Part shown: positions 8,543 through 17,450 of the stretch, one piece after another
How positions within the stretch are numbered: position 1 is the stretch's first letter
Layout of the letters: each line of letters starts with the position of its first letter
From: VRUE01 sp963702955
Lineage (GTDB): Bacteria; Actinomycetota; Thermoleophilia; Solirubrobacterales; 70-9
Assembly: GCA_963702955.1 (NCBI GenBank)
Contig: OY969774.1
Location: forward strand, 1,550,001 to 1,614,000
Direction of reading: 5' to 3'
DNA length: 64,000 nucleotides
Notes under the pieces: model-generated
The model's database searches: none
What the model saw: the letters and a program-made list of their open reading frames with translations, nothing else
Told to the model about the DNA's origin: nothing
Translations under genes and position numbers: made by a program

Positions 8543-9634
8543 ATGTATCTGTCGGACGCAAGGCGGAAACAACTTATGGAGTGCGTCACCGAAGACTCCG
8601 CGCTCTGGCGGGCGGAAGCGTGGGTTGCCTACGCGCAGGTCGAGAACGAACTGCACTGCGCCGCGGCGAAAGGGTCGAGGAAAGGTCAGGCGTTCCAAAC
8701 AGTGGTGGCGGTGGTGCGCGACGATCTCGACGACGCGCTTACGACGCTGGCTCCTCCGCCGGCAATCAAGCCAAGGGAAGGCGAAGCACCGATTCGACGC
8801 TGGTGGCACCGCCTCGCCAGAGCGCTGAAGCAGTACTACTCGGGTGGCGACATCAGCAGGTCCTGGTCGGCGGTCTACCGAGCCGGCGGCTCCCTCTTCG
8901 CCGTCTACGACGAGGCCGAGCTCTACGCGCAGGCAACCCGGCTGGAAGGCCTCATAACGGCGCTTCCGGACTCCAAAGCCCAGGGGAAAGTGATCAACGA
9001 CGCCCGCGAAAAGCTCGGGCCCCCAAAAGGCGAGGGGCAAGACGGGGGAGCCAAAACCAGCGCCGCGAAAAAGAACGAAGCTCGCGCGCTGCTCCGACAG
9101 GTCTACCGCGATGCAATCGGCGTGACCGAATCGCTTCAGGCCGAAGCACGGATGCTGCGCAACACGCTGCTGATCGCGAGCGGGGCCCTACTCACGATCA
9201 TCCTCGTGGTGGGAATCGTCAACCTCCTGAACGCGGATGTCTTCTCCCTCTGCGCGGATGTGGGGGAATCCAAGAAAGTCTGTCCGATCGGTACCGAGCC
9301 CCACCGACTCGATGTCTTCGTGGTTGCGATCGCCGGCATGCTCGGCGGCGTCCTCTCGGTGGTCATCCCGCTGTCGACCGGCGAACGGATCAAGACTCCC
9401 TTCAGGGTCTTCAACCATCAGCTCCTACTGAAGGTCGTCGCCGGCGCCGGCACGGCTCTGGCCGGGATCCTGCTGGTCGTCAGCGCCTTCACGTCGGCCA
9501 TCGCGGTCAACAACGAGGCGATGATCATCGGCTACGCCGTGTTCTTCGGCTTCTCCCAACAGGCGGTGACGGGAATCCTCGACCGGAAGGTGAGCAAACT
9601 CGGCGAAGAAACCCCGACGACCAAGAGCGTCTGA
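8543..9634 (+). CDS. Hypothetical membrane protein with cytoplasmic N-terminal domain
   Basis: A 363-residue protein I do not recognise. The first about 205 residues are soluble, charged and partly helical, with a Lys/Ala-rich low-complexity piece around 160-175. After residue 205 come about four hydrophobic helices (TLLIASGALLTIILVVGIV, VVAIAGMLGGVLSVVIPL, LLLKVVAGAGTALAGILLVV, MIIGYAVFFGFSQQ), the first two separated by a loop with two Cys (SLCADVGESKKVC). A short tail follows. ATG at 8543 is preceded by GGGG. It has its own promoter, no resemblance to glycan enzymes, and somewhat less GC-biased codons than its neighbours, so it looks like an insertion in the locus. It ends 1 bp from the convergent rmlC. 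Confidence 0.75.
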   Translation: MYLSDARRKQLMECVTEDSALWRAEAWVAYAQVENELHCAAAKGSRKGQAFQTVVAVVRDDLDDALTTLAPPPAIKPREGEAPIRRWWHRLARALKQYYSGGDISRSWSAVYRAGGSLFAVYDEAELYAQATRLEGLITALPDSKAQGKVINDAREKLGPPKGEGQDGGAKTSAAKKNEARALLRQVYRDAIGVTESLQAEARMLRNTLLIASGALLTIILVVGIVNLLNADVFSLCADVGESKKVCPIGTEPHRLDVFVVAIAGMLGGVLSVVIPLSTGERIKTPFRVFNHQLLLKVVAGAGTALAGILLVVSAFTSAIAVNNEAMIIGYAVFFGFSQQAVTGILDRKVSKLGEETPTTKSV

Positions 9635-9635
9635 G

Positions 9636-10184
9636 TCAGAACGGCAGCGTCTCGGCTACTTCGGCGAGGGTGGGGGCGCTCTTGTCGCGGTCGCTGAGGA
9701 GGGGCTCGTCGACCGGCCACTCGACGCCTACGCCCGGGTCGTCCCAGGCAATGCCGGCCTCGGTGGCGGGGTCGTAGGTGCTGGAGAGAAGGTAGGTGAC
9801 GTCGGCTGTCTCGCTGAGCACGGCGAAGCCGTGGGCGAAGCCGGCCGGGACGAAGAGCTGGCGGTGGGCCTCATCGTCCAGCATCTGGCCTTCCCACTGC
9901 CCGTAGGTGGGCGAGTCGCGGCGCAGGTCGACGGCGACGTCGAAGATCGCCCCGCGCGGGCAGCGGACCAGCTTCGCCTGCCCCGGCTCGGTCTGGAAGT
10001 GGAGGCCGCGCAGGGTGTCCTTGACCGAGCGCGACTGGTTGTGCTGGACGAACTCGGCTTCGACGCCCAGCTCGGCCCAGGTGTCGCGGCGGAAGGTCTC
10101 GACGAGGAAGCCGCGCGAGTCGCCGTGGACCTCCGGCTCGATCAGGACGACCCCGTCGAGCTTCGTATCGAGCCGCTGCGACAT
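9636..10184 (-). CDS. rmlC: dTDP-4-dehydrorhamnose 3,5-epimerase
   Basis: Third enzyme of dTDP-L-rhamnose synthesis: it epimerises C3 and C5 of dTDP-4-keto-6-deoxyglucose. The 182-residue cupin has the expected GDSRGFLVETFR, HNQSRSVKDTLRGLHFQ (catalytic His), RCPRGAIFDVAVDLR, FVPAGFAHGF and YLLSSTYDPATE blocks and is of normal length. The ATG at 10184 overlaps the rmlB stop by one base (TGATG). It is last in the rmlA-rmlD-rmlB-rmlC operon on the minus strand. Confidence 0.95.
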   Translation of the reverse strand: MSQRLDTKLDGVVLIEPEVHGDSRGFLVETFRRDTWAELGVEAEFVQHNQSRSVKDTLRGLHFQTEPGQAKLVRCPRGAIFDVAVDLRRDSPTYGQWEGQMLDDEAHRQLFVPAGFAHGFAVLSETADVTYLLSSTYDPATEAGIAWDDPGVGVEWPVDEPLLSDRDKSAPTLAEVAETLPF

Positions 10185-11167
10185 CAGCCGAGCGCTTTGC
10201 CGTACTGCTTTTCGTAGTAGGCGCGGTACTCGCCGGAGCGGATCGGCCCCCACCACTCCTCGTTGTCGCGGTACCACCGCACCGTCCGCTCCAGCCCCTC
10301 GGCGAAGTGGACCTGCGCCTCCCAGCCGAGCTCGGAGCGCAGCTTCTCGGAGGCGAGCGAGTAGCGACGGTCGTGGCCGGGGCGGTCGGTGACGTACTCG
10401 ATCAGCGACTCGTCGCCGCCGGTCAGCTCGATCACCCGCTTGACGACCTCGATGTTCTCGCACTCGTCGGGACCGCCGACGTTGTAGGCCTCGCCGGCGC
10501 GGCCCTTCGTCAGCACGGTGTGGATGCCGCGGCAGAAGTCCTCGACGTAGAGCCAGTTGCGGACCTGGCGGCCGTCGCCGTAGACCGGCAGCGGGTCGCC
10601 GTGGATCGCGTTCAGGACCATCAGCGGGATCAGCTTCTCCGGGTACTGGCGAGGGCCGTAGTTGTTGGAGCCGCGGACGATCGAGGCGTCGATGCCGTAG
10701 GTGTGGACGTGGGCGGAGACGAGCAGGTCGCCGGCCGCCTTGGTCGCCGAGTAGGGCGAGGAGGGGTCGAGCGGCGAGGTCTCGGTGAAGGAGCCGGACT
10801 CGATCGAGCCGTAGACCTCGTCGGTGGAGACCTGCAGGTAGCGGCCGACACCCTGCTCGCGGGCGGCGTCGAGCAGCGTGCCGGTGCCGATCACGTGGGT
10901 GCGGGCGAAGGCGTCCTGGTCGTCGATCGAGCGGTCGACGTGGGACTCGGCGGCGAAGTTGACGACCGCCTCCCGTCCCTCCATCGCCTCGCGGACGACC
11001 GCCGGGTCCTCGATCGCGCCGACCACCAGCTCGACGTCCGCGGGCAGGTTCTCGCGGCGACCGGCGTAGGTCAGCTTGTCGAGCACCCGCACCTCGTGCT
11101 CGTCGCCGATCAGGCGCACGTAGGTCGAGCCGATGAAGCCGGCGGCGCCGGTGACGAGGATCTTCAC
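10184..11167 (-). CDS. rmlB: dTDP-glucose 4,6-dehydratase
   Basis: Second enzyme of the dTDP-L-rhamnose pathway, an NAD-dependent extended SDR of 327 residues. Visible are the GAAGFIGS nucleotide-binding motif, SHVDRSIDD, the STDEVYG block carrying the catalytic Asp/Glu region, YSATKAAGD (YxxxK), RGSNNYGPRQYPEKLIPL and VYGDGRQVRNWLYVEDF. The start is GTG at 11167, overlapping the rmlD stop as GTGA. A longer frame exists upstream but lies inside rmlD. Confidence 0.95.
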   Translation of the reverse strand: MKILVTGAAGFIGSTYVRLIGDEHEVRVLDKLTYAGRRENLPADVELVVGAIEDPAVVREAMEGREAVVNFAAESHVDRSIDDQDAFARTHVIGTGTLLDAAREQGVGRYLQVSTDEVYGSIESGSFTETSPLDPSSPYSATKAAGDLLVSAHVHTYGIDASIVRGSNNYGPRQYPEKLIPLMVLNAIHGDPLPVYGDGRQVRNWLYVEDFCRGIHTVLTKGRAGEAYNVGGPDECENIEVVKRVIELTGGDESLIEYVTDRPGHDRRYSLASEKLRSELGWEAQVHFAEGLERTVRWYRDNEEWWGPIRSGEYRAYYEKQYGKALG

Positions 11168-12018
11168 GCCGCGGCCTCGCTCTCGGTCCGGCGCTGCGCC
11201 AGGTAGGCGCCGAGGCCGTCCTGCCAGGAGGGCAGCTCGATCGCGTGCTCGCGCTGGCTGGCGAGGGCCGAGTAGGAGGGACGCGGCGCCGGGCGGCCGA
11301 GCATCTCGGTCGTCGCCGACATCACCTTGCACTCGACCTTGGCCTGCTCGAAGATCTCACGCGCGAACTCATACCAGGAGCATGCCCCGGCTGCGGCCAT
11401 GTGGTGGATGCCGAACTCGACCCCCTCGATCAGCCGCACGATGCCATAGGCGAGGTGCCAGGTGTAGGTCGGCGAGCCGACCTGGTCGCGAACCACCAGC
11501 ACCTCGCCGTGGTCGGCGGCGAGCTGCAGCATCGTCTCGACGAAGTTGGGGCCGGCGGCGCCGAACAGCCAGGCCGAGCGGACGACGAAGTGGCGCTTGT
11601 TGGCCGCACGCGTGGCCTCCTCGCCGGCCAGCTTGCTGCGGCCGTAGGCCGAGAGGGGCGCGGTCTGGTCGGTCTCGACGTAGGGGGCGCCCTTGCTGCC
11701 GTCGAAGACGTAGTCGCTGGAGACGTAGACGACGGAGGCGCCGACGACGGCGGCGGCGGCGGCGGCGTTGCCGGCCCCGGCGCCGTTGACCTCGGTCGCC
11801 CGCTCCTCTGACTCCTCGGCGCCGTCGACGTCGGTCCAGGCGGCGCAGTTGATCACGACCCCGGGCCGCTCGGCCTCGACCTTCGCTTCGACCGCGGCGG
11901 CGTCGGTCACGTCCAGATCGGTGTGGCCGAAGCCGACCACCTCGTGGCCGGCGTTGCCGGCGGCGAGCATCACGTCGCGGCCGAGCATCCCGGCGGCGCC
12001 TGTGACCAGCAGCTTCAT
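11164..12018 (-). CDS. rmlD: dTDP-4-dehydrorhamnose reductase
   Basis: Final enzyme of dTDP-L-rhamnose synthesis: it reduces the 4-keto group. It is a 284-residue SDR with GAAGMLGRD, NCAAWTDVDGAEE, the YVSSDYVFDG block, YGRSKLAGE (YxxxK) and RSAWLFG. The start is ATG at 12018, which shares its first base with the rmlA stop. Neighbouring order is unusual only in that rmlD precedes rmlB. Confidence 0.95.
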   Translation of the reverse strand: MKLLVTGAAGMLGRDVMLAAGNAGHEVVGFGHTDLDVTDAAAVEAKVEAERPGVVINCAAWTDVDGAEESEERATEVNGAGAGNAAAAAAVVGASVVYVSSDYVFDGSKGAPYVETDQTAPLSAYGRSKLAGEEATRAANKRHFVVRSAWLFGAAGPNFVETMLQLAADHGEVLVVRDQVGSPTYTWHLAYGIVRLIEGVEFGIHHMAAAGACSWYEFAREIFEQAKVECKVMSATTEMLGRPAPRPSYSALASQREHAIELPSWQDGLGAYLAQRRTESEAAA

Positions 12019-13094
12019 CAGACGATCTTGATCTCCGACTTGTCGCCGACCAGCATCTGCAGCGTCTTCGGCATCCCGTCGCTGCGGGTGAGCTTGACTT
12101 CGCGGCCGAGCAGGCTCGCCTCCATGCGGGTGCCGAGGTCCTGCACGACCGAGCCGGCGAGGACGATCGAGTGCTCGATTTCGGAGCGGCAGATCGTCAC
12201 GTCGTCGCCGATCGAGGTGTAGGGGCCGACGTAGGCGTCCTCGATGCGGGCGCCGGCGCCGATCACGGCGGGGCCGCGGACGACCGAGCCCGAGACCTTG
12301 GCGCCAGCCTCGACCACGACCCGGCCCTCGACCTTCGAGGCATCGTCGATCTCGCCGTCGAGGCGGCCGTCGATCTCCTCCAGCACCAGGCGGTTGGCCT
12401 CGAGCATGTCGGCGAGCTGGCCGGTGTCCTTCCACCAGCCGCTGACGACCTCGGACTGGACGCGGCGGCCGTCCTCGATCAGCTTCTGGATCGCCTCGGT
12501 GATCTCGTACTCGCCGCGCCAGGACGGCTCCAGCGAGCGGGCGGCCTCGAAGATCAGCGGGCTGAACAGGTAGACGCCGACCAGGGCGAGGTTGGACGGC
12601 GGGTCCTTCGGCTTCTCGACCAGGCGGACGACCTGGTCGCCCTCGAGCTCGGCGACGCCGTAGGAGCTGGGGTCGGAGACGGGGGTGAGCAGGATCAGCG
12701 CGTCGGGTTCGGACTCGCGGAAAGTGGCGACGAGGCCGCGCAGGCCGTCGGCCAGCAGGTTGTCGCCGAGGTACATGACGAAGGGCGAGCCACCGATGAA
12801 CTGCTCAGCGGTCAGAACCGCGTGGGCGAGGCCGGCGGGCTTGTCCTGGACGATGTAGGTGATCTCGGCGCCGAACTGCGAGCCGTCGCCGGCGGCCTCG
12901 CGGATCTCCTCGCCGGTCTCCGGGGCGATGATGATCCCGATCTCCGTCACGCCGGCCTCGACCAGCGCCTCGATCCCGTAGAAGAGCACGGGTTTGTTGG
13001 CGACGGGCACGAGCTGCTTCGCCGAGGTGTGGGTGATCGGGCGCAGCCTGGTGCCGGCGCCGCCGGAGAGAATCAGTCCCTTCAGGGGTTCCAT
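12018..13094 (-). CDS. rmlA: Glucose-1-phosphate thymidylyltransferase, long form
   Basis: First enzyme of the dTDP-rhamnose pathway: Glc-1-P plus dTTP gives dTDP-glucose. The nucleotidyltransferase domain has LSGGAGTRLRPIT, KQLVPVANKP, YLGDNL, EKPKDPPS and WKDTG. At 358 residues it is longer than the classical 290-residue RmlA: residues about 240-350 form a left-handed beta-helix of hexapeptide-like repeats, as in StrD-type long thymidylyltransferases common in actinobacteria and archaea. First gene of the minus-strand rml operon, divergent from the GT2 gene at 13129 with only 34 bp between, which must hold both start regions. Confidence 0.93.
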   Translation of the reverse strand: MEPLKGLILSGGAGTRLRPITHTSAKQLVPVANKPVLFYGIEALVEAGVTEIGIIIAPETGEEIREAAGDGSQFGAEITYIVQDKPAGLAHAVLTAEQFIGGSPFVMYLGDNLLADGLRGLVATFRESEPDALILLTPVSDPSSYGVAELEGDQVVRLVEKPKDPPSNLALVGVYLFSPLIFEAARSLEPSWRGEYEITEAIQKLIEDGRRVQSEVVSGWWKDTGQLADMLEANRLVLEEIDGRLDGEIDDASKVEGRVVVEAGAKVSGSVVRGPAVIGAGARIEDAYVGPYTSIGDDVTICRSEIEHSIVLAGSVVQDLGTRMEASLLGREVKLTRSDGMPKTLQMLVGDKSEIKIV

Positions 13095-13128
13095 TGCGAG
13101 GCTGCAACCCTACCGGGGCCCGAAGACC

Positions 13129-14055
13129 ATGCGAGCGACCGTCTACATCCCCCACTTCAACGGTTTCGAGCGCCTCGAACGGGCACTGGAGAGCCTGCGC
13201 GCGCAGACCCGGCCGGTCGACGTGGTCGTCGTCGACAACGGCTCGGGCGACGGCTCGCCGGAGCTGCTGCGCGAGCGCTTCGGAGAGGTGGCGCTGGTCG
13301 AGCTGGGGCGCAACCTCGGCTTCGGCCCGGCGCTCGACCGGGCGATCGCGGAGCGACCCGGCGACCCGGCGATCCTGCTCAACAACGACGTCGAGTGCGA
13401 GCCGCGCTTCGTCGAGGCGATGCTCGACGCGGCCGAGGGGGCGGAGATGGTCGCCGGGGTGCTGGTTCAGAAAGCGGAGCCGGCGCGGATCGACTCCGCC
13501 GGCGTCGTCGCCGACCGCACCCTGATGGGCTTCGACTACCTGCACGGCGAGCCGCTGGAGGCGGCGCTCCGCGCGCCCGCCCCGCTCGGGCCGAGCGGCG
13601 GCGCGGCGCTCTACCGTCTCGACGCGTTCCGCGCCGCGGGCGGCTTCGACGAGCGCATCTTCCTCTACTACGAGGATCTCGACCTGGCGCTGCGGATGCG
13701 CGCAGCCGGCGCCCGCTGCAACCTCGCCGGCGAGGCGCGGGCTCTGCACGCCTACTCGGCCAGCAGCGGCGCCGGGTCCGACTTCAAGTACTCCCACAGC
13801 GGCTGGAGCCGCGGCTACATGCTGCGCCGCTACGGGGTGATGTCGCGCCCCCGCGACGCGATCCGCGCGCTCGCCGCCGAGGGCGCGCTCTGCGCCGGCC
13901 AGGTCGTCAAGGACCGCACCACGGCGGGCCTGCGCGGCCGTCTGCACGGTTGGCGCGACGGCGCCGGGCTCGAGCGCCGTCAGATCGACGAGACCGCCCT
14001 GCTCGACATCACCCTGCGCGAAGCCCTCCACCTGCGCCGCCAACGCCGCGGCTGA
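13129..14055 (+). CDS. GT2 family glycosyltransferase
   Basis: A 308-residue GT-A fold transferase starting MRATVYIPHFNGFERL. Motifs: VVVDNGSGDGS, NLGFGPALDRA, the divalent-metal NNDVE, and FLYYEDLDLALRMRAAG, typical of rhamnosyl or related GT2 enzymes. It is transcribed away from rmlA. A C-terminal basic segment (RRQIDE..LHLRRQRRG) may contact membrane or lipid acceptor. It is followed by a large hairpin between convergent genes. Confidence 0.85.
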   Translation: MRATVYIPHFNGFERLERALESLRAQTRPVDVVVVDNGSGDGSPELLRERFGEVALVELGRNLGFGPALDRAIAERPGDPAILLNNDVECEPRFVEAMLDAAEGAEMVAGVLVQKAEPARIDSAGVVADRTLMGFDYLHGEPLEAALRAPAPLGPSGGAALYRLDAFRAAGGFDERIFLYYEDLDLALRMRAAGARCNLAGEARALHAYSASSGAGSDFKYSHSGWSRGYMLRRYGVMSRPRDAIRALAAEGALCAGQVVKDRTTAGLRGRLHGWRDGAGLERRQIDETALLDITLREALHLRRQRRG

Positions 14056-14060
14056 AGGTG

Positions 14061-14114
14061 GACGTGCCGGGGGTTGACCGCCCAATACGGTGGTCAATCC
14101 CGGGCACGTCCGGT
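14061..14114. terminator. Long stem-loop between convergent genes (bidirectional terminator-like)
   Basis: GGACGTGCCGGGGGTTGACC is followed about 12 nt later by GGTCAATCCCGGGCACGTCC, forming a 20-bp stem with one mismatch and one G-T pair. It sits exactly between the stop at 14055 (plus) and the stop at 14114 (minus). There is no U-run, so if it terminates it would be the I-shaped type seen in high-GC actinobacteria. Its arm sequence recurs in the hairpin near 52254. Confidence 0.6.
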
Positions 14115-14482
14115 CAGCGGCGCAGCAGACGGGCTCGGAGGCGGCGGAGGACGCCGGCGACGCCCGTGCGCAACCTCGCGACCTCTCCGGAGAGCATCTC
14201 TATGTGGCGTGCCTGCTCGTGGTTCTGGTTGCCGAGCTCTTGGTTCTGCCGCTCCACCTGTGCCAGCTTGAGACGGCTCTCCTGCAACTCCGCCGCAAGC
14301 GAATCGCGTTCTTCCCGCAGCGCCCCCACCCGGCGCGCCGCCGGCATCGCGGCGGACCTTGCCGCGGTCGTTCGGCCCACCTGCAGGCTGCGGATCTCCG
14401 CCGCGAGCTCCTCGTTGATCCGCAGCAGCTCGTCAACCTGTCGCCTCTCGTCGGCGTTCGGCGCATTGTCCATCTCAGACAT
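14114..14482 (-). CDS. Small coiled-coil protein next to glycosyltransferases
   Basis: 122 residues, no enzymatic motif. Heptad-rich sequence through most of its length (VDELLRINEELAAEIRSLQ, REERDSLAAELQESRLKLAQ, NQELGNQNHEQARHIEML) predicts a long coiled coil, ending in a basic amphipathic tail (VLRRLRARLLRR). Its ATG at 14482 overlaps the end of the upstream GT4-GT2 fusion gene by 8 bp. A shorter gene of similar design (29958-30176) also sits directly beside a large GT2, so these may scaffold or tether glycosyltransferases (inference). Confidence 0.65.
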   Translation of the reverse strand: MSEMDNAPNADERRQVDELLRINEELAAEIRSLQVGRTTAARSAAMPAARRVGALREERDSLAAELQESRLKLAQVERQNQELGNQNHEQARHIEMLSGEVARLRTGVAGVLRRLRARLLRR

Positions 14483-16415
14483 CCGCGGTCCAGCGGGTCA
14501 ACCGGAGCTGCCTCCTGGCGAGTGCCTCCACCCAGCTCCGGCGCTGGATTCCCTCTCCATGAGCCCTCATCAGCGATTCGTCGCGAATTCTGTACCTGAC
14601 CAGCCACTCCGGCACCACAGCGCCGAACCTGCCGTCTTCCCTCAGCCAGCGGTAGAGCTCCCAATCGGACTGGATGCCGGATGCCGGCTCGAAGCCGTAG
14701 CCGAGCTCGGCGAAGAGCCTCCGTGGAAGAACCGCGACGGTGTCCCCGTCCCAGTTTTCCCCGTCGCCGCGAACGACCGCATTGCCGAGCGGTGCGTAGC
14801 CGGCCGTGGGATCTGAGGTGGGGGTGCCGTCGGCGGCCATGAAGCGAAGCCAGGAAGATACGTAGACGAGCTCCGGCTCGCGATCGAACATCTCGATCGC
14901 CCGCGACACGAACTCGGGCTCCAGCACGTTGTCGGCGTCGAGCATCGCCACGTACTCTCCTCGGGCCAGGCAGACCCCGAGGTTGCGGGCCATCGACTCG
15001 CCGCCGTTCAGCTGGGTGACGACGCGCACCCGCTGCTCGGCAGCGAGCCGCAGCAGGACGTCGTCGGCCTGCTCGAAGGAGCCGTCGTTGACGATCGTCA
15101 CCTCGAGCTTGCGATGGGTCTGGGCGAGCAGCGACTCGACCGCCTCCTCGACATAGGCGGACGACCGGTAGTAGGGAATGACGCCGGTGACCAGCGGTTC
15201 CTCGCGGCGCTTGGGGCGAGGCCCTGTGGGGGAGCCGCGCAGAGCGCGAAACAGCCGCTCGTAGCTCTCCAAGATCTCCTCCGGGTCGGTCAACGCGAGG
15301 AAGCGGTCGTAGATCGCCCCCGAAGAGCGCACCCGCTCTATCTCCTCACGTTCGGCGAGCAGTCCGCACAGCGCCCGCCCGATCGCACGAGGGCCGATTC
15401 CCTCCGTATGCCACCCGGTGACCCCCGCCTCGACCAGTTCGGAGGGACCCCCCACCGGCGTGGCCAGAACCGGCAGGCCGGCCCTCATCGCCTCCACGGT
15501 GACGTTCGACCAAGGCTCGAACCGCGAGGGGACGACGAGCAGATCGTATTCCGGCCAGCGTCGCTGCAGCTCGCCGTGATCGATCGTGTCTTCGAGAGTC
15601 AGCCTCGGGTCGCCGCCGAACATCTCCTCGATTGTCATCCGCACCGACTGACCGGTCGGGGCCGTTTCGGTATCGGCGCCGATCATCGTCAGCTCCCAGT
15701 CGTCGCGGGGCAGCCGCAGGCATGCCTCTGCAAGGTCGACCGCGCCCTTGAATCGCTGCAGACGGCCGACGTAGAGCATTCGCAGCGGTTCCCCCAGGTC
15801 GCGAGCCGAGGCATCGGGCGGCACCTCGGGCCGGGCAAACGCCGCTCTGATGCGCACCGCCTCGGGCAGCGCGAACGGGTAATAGCGACGGTAGGCGTCG
15901 AGAATGTCGCCACCCCGCCAGGCGATCCGGTCGGCAAGGCGAAACTGCTCCCGCTCGAGATCGGCCAGCAGCTGCCTGTCGGGCCGGGCGATCGAGCGGT
16001 CGTGCAGAAAGACCAGCTCGGCGCTCGAGCAGATCTGCACACAGAACTTCGCGTCCCGCAGCAGCGGGTGGCCGGCGCGACGCGCCTGCATCGGGACCAA
16101 GCCGTGCGCGCGGTAGTCCGGGACTTCGACGAAATCGGGTCCGGTGGACCCGTAGACCCCCTCCATCGTCTCGAGCACCGCGGCCGAGCGTCGGTGGTCG
16201 TCGTGAGAGAACGACGACGCCGCGAGCTGGGGCGAGGGCTCGACGAAGGCCTCGCGTACGCCCGAGTCGGGGGGCGTCCAACGGCGATCTTCGATCTCGC
16301 CGCTATGGATGAGCGTCACCTCGTGCCTGGAGGCGAGCAACGTCGCCTTGCGCCGTTGGGAGTGCCCTATCCCGCCCCCTGGATCGTGCTCGGAGGAGAC
16401 GATGCAGATCCTCAT
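14475..16415 (-). CDS. Bifunctional glycosyltransferase, GT4 and GT2 domains fused
   Basis: 646 residues with two catalytic domains. The N-terminal about 400 residues are GT-B/GT4: VSSEHDPGGGIG at the start, MLYVGRLQRFKG, and VVPSRFEPWSNVTVEAMRAGLPVLAT containing the E-x7-E donor-binding motif. Residues about 405-646 are GT-A/GT2: TGVIPYYRSSAYVEEAVESL, TIVNDGS, GGESMARN and MLDADN. The start is ATG at 16415, overlapping the upstream GT2 stop as ATGA. It probably adds two successive sugars. It is flanked by another GT2 and the coiled-coil gene on the same strand. Confidence 0.87.
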   Translation of the reverse strand: MRICIVSSEHDPGGGIGHSQRRKATLLASRHEVTLIHSGEIEDRRWTPPDSGVREAFVEPSPQLAASSFSHDDHRRSAAVLETMEGVYGSTGPDFVEVPDYRAHGLVPMQARRAGHPLLRDAKFCVQICSSAELVFLHDRSIARPDRQLLADLEREQFRLADRIAWRGGDILDAYRRYYPFALPEAVRIRAAFARPEVPPDASARDLGEPLRMLYVGRLQRFKGAVDLAEACLRLPRDDWELTMIGADTETAPTGQSVRMTIEEMFGGDPRLTLEDTIDHGELQRRWPEYDLLVVPSRFEPWSNVTVEAMRAGLPVLATPVGGPSELVEAGVTGWHTEGIGPRAIGRALCGLLAEREEIERVRSSGAIYDRFLALTDPEEILESYERLFRALRGSPTGPRPKRREEPLVTGVIPYYRSSAYVEEAVESLLAQTHRKLEVTIVNDGSFEQADDVLLRLAAEQRVRVVTQLNGGESMARNLGVCLARGEYVAMLDADNVLEPEFVSRAIEMFDREPELVYVSSWLRFMAADGTPTSDPTAGYAPLGNAVVRGDGENWDGDTVAVLPRRLFAELGYGFEPASGIQSDWELYRWLREDGRFGAVVPEWLVRYRIRDESLMRAHGEGIQRRSWVEALARRQLRLTRWTADV

Positions 16416-17389
16416 GCCGGGCCCGCTCCCCCGCCCAGCCAGCGCCGAGCCGCGGCAACCTGACCGCTGCGCCGCAACCGGCGACGCTCGGCGCAGAGCG
16501 GCCGCAGCCTTCGCAGCGTGCCGAGCTTGCCCCGCAGGGTGGCCCGGAAGCGACGCTCGTGCGCGGCGCGAGCGAGCGATCCGATCTCGACCGCGGCGAT
16601 TCGCGGCACCGAGCCGAGTGGCATGAACTTGATCTGCGTCGCCAACCGGTTGCGCGCCACGAGCCGCGCATTCTCCGCAGCCGGACGTTGAAAGCCCGCG
16701 GTCCAGGATGCGTTGCCGACGTGCCAGACCACCGCGTCGGGAACGTACTCGAAGCGCCAGCCGGCGATCCGCGCCCGCACGTTGAGGTCGACGTCCTCGT
16801 AGAAGGAGAAGAAGCTCTCGTCGTAGCCGCCCAGCTCGGAGAACAGCTCGCGGCGCAGCAGGCAGGCGGCGCCGCAGACGCCGAAGATCTCGCGGCGTGC
16901 CGACCACTCGGGGCGCTGCGGCTCTCCGGCGCCCAGCTCGAAGGCGCGGCCGTCGGCGCTCAGCGCCTGGCCGGCGCTGTAGAGGCGGGCGGAGGCGACA
17001 TCCGCGGGCGCCCCGCCCGCGCCCGGCTCGAGCTGCAGGATCCGCGGCTGCACGCCGCCCAGCGAGGCGTCCGCTTCGAGCGCGTCAAGCAGGCGGCCGA
17101 TGCAACCCGGCTCGAGCGCGGTGTCGGCGTTGAGGACCAGGATCGAGTCCGACCCGGTGCGGGCGACGCCGAGGTTGACGGCGGCGGCGAAGCCGGCGTT
17201 GCGAGGCAGCGAGACGTGCCGGACCCCCTCGGCCTCGAGATAGTCCACGGAGCCGTCGACGGAGCCGTTGTCGACGACCAGCAGCTCGACCTCGGCCCCC
17301 TGCTCCCGCAGCGAGCCGAGGCAGCGCGGCAGCAGGCCCCGCGAGTTCCAGCTGGGGATCACGACCGCGGCCGAGCGGGCTTCGCTCAC
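16412..17389 (-). CDS. GT2 family glycosyltransferase
   Basis: 325 residues from GTG at 17389 (MSEARSAAVVIPSWNSRG). GT-A features: VVDNGSVDGSVDYL, NAGFAAAVNLG, LNADTALEPG, GACLLRREL and SFYEDVDLNVRARIAGWRF followed by HVGNAS. Longer in-frame starts exist upstream but begin inside the divergent promoter region and lack homology-like sequence. First gene of the three-gene minus operon ending with the coiled-coil gene; divergent from the methyltransferase at 17451. Confidence 0.85.
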   Translation of the reverse strand: MSEARSAAVVIPSWNSRGLLPRCLGSLREQGAEVELLVVDNGSVDGSVDYLEAEGVRHVSLPRNAGFAAAVNLGVARTGSDSILVLNADTALEPGCIGRLLDALEADASLGGVQPRILQLEPGAGGAPADVASARLYSAGQALSADGRAFELGAGEPQRPEWSARREIFGVCGAACLLRRELFSELGGYDESFFSFYEDVDLNVRARIAGWRFEYVPDAVVWHVGNASWTAGFQRPAAENARLVARNRLATQIKFMPLGSVPRIAAVEIGSLARAAHERRFRATLRGKLGTLRRLRPLCAERRRLRRSGQVAAARRWLGGGAGPA

Positions 17390-17450
17390 GGCCGCAAGCC
17401 TGACAGCCGCTCGCGCGGGACGCCATGCCGGGCAGGTAGCCTCCAAGCCG

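Noticed and set aside
12018..13094. Reading rmlA as galU (UTP-glucose-1-phosphate uridylyltransferase)
   Set aside because: The N-terminal LSGGAGTRLRPIT, the beta-helix extension and the rml operon context favour the long thymidylyltransferase.
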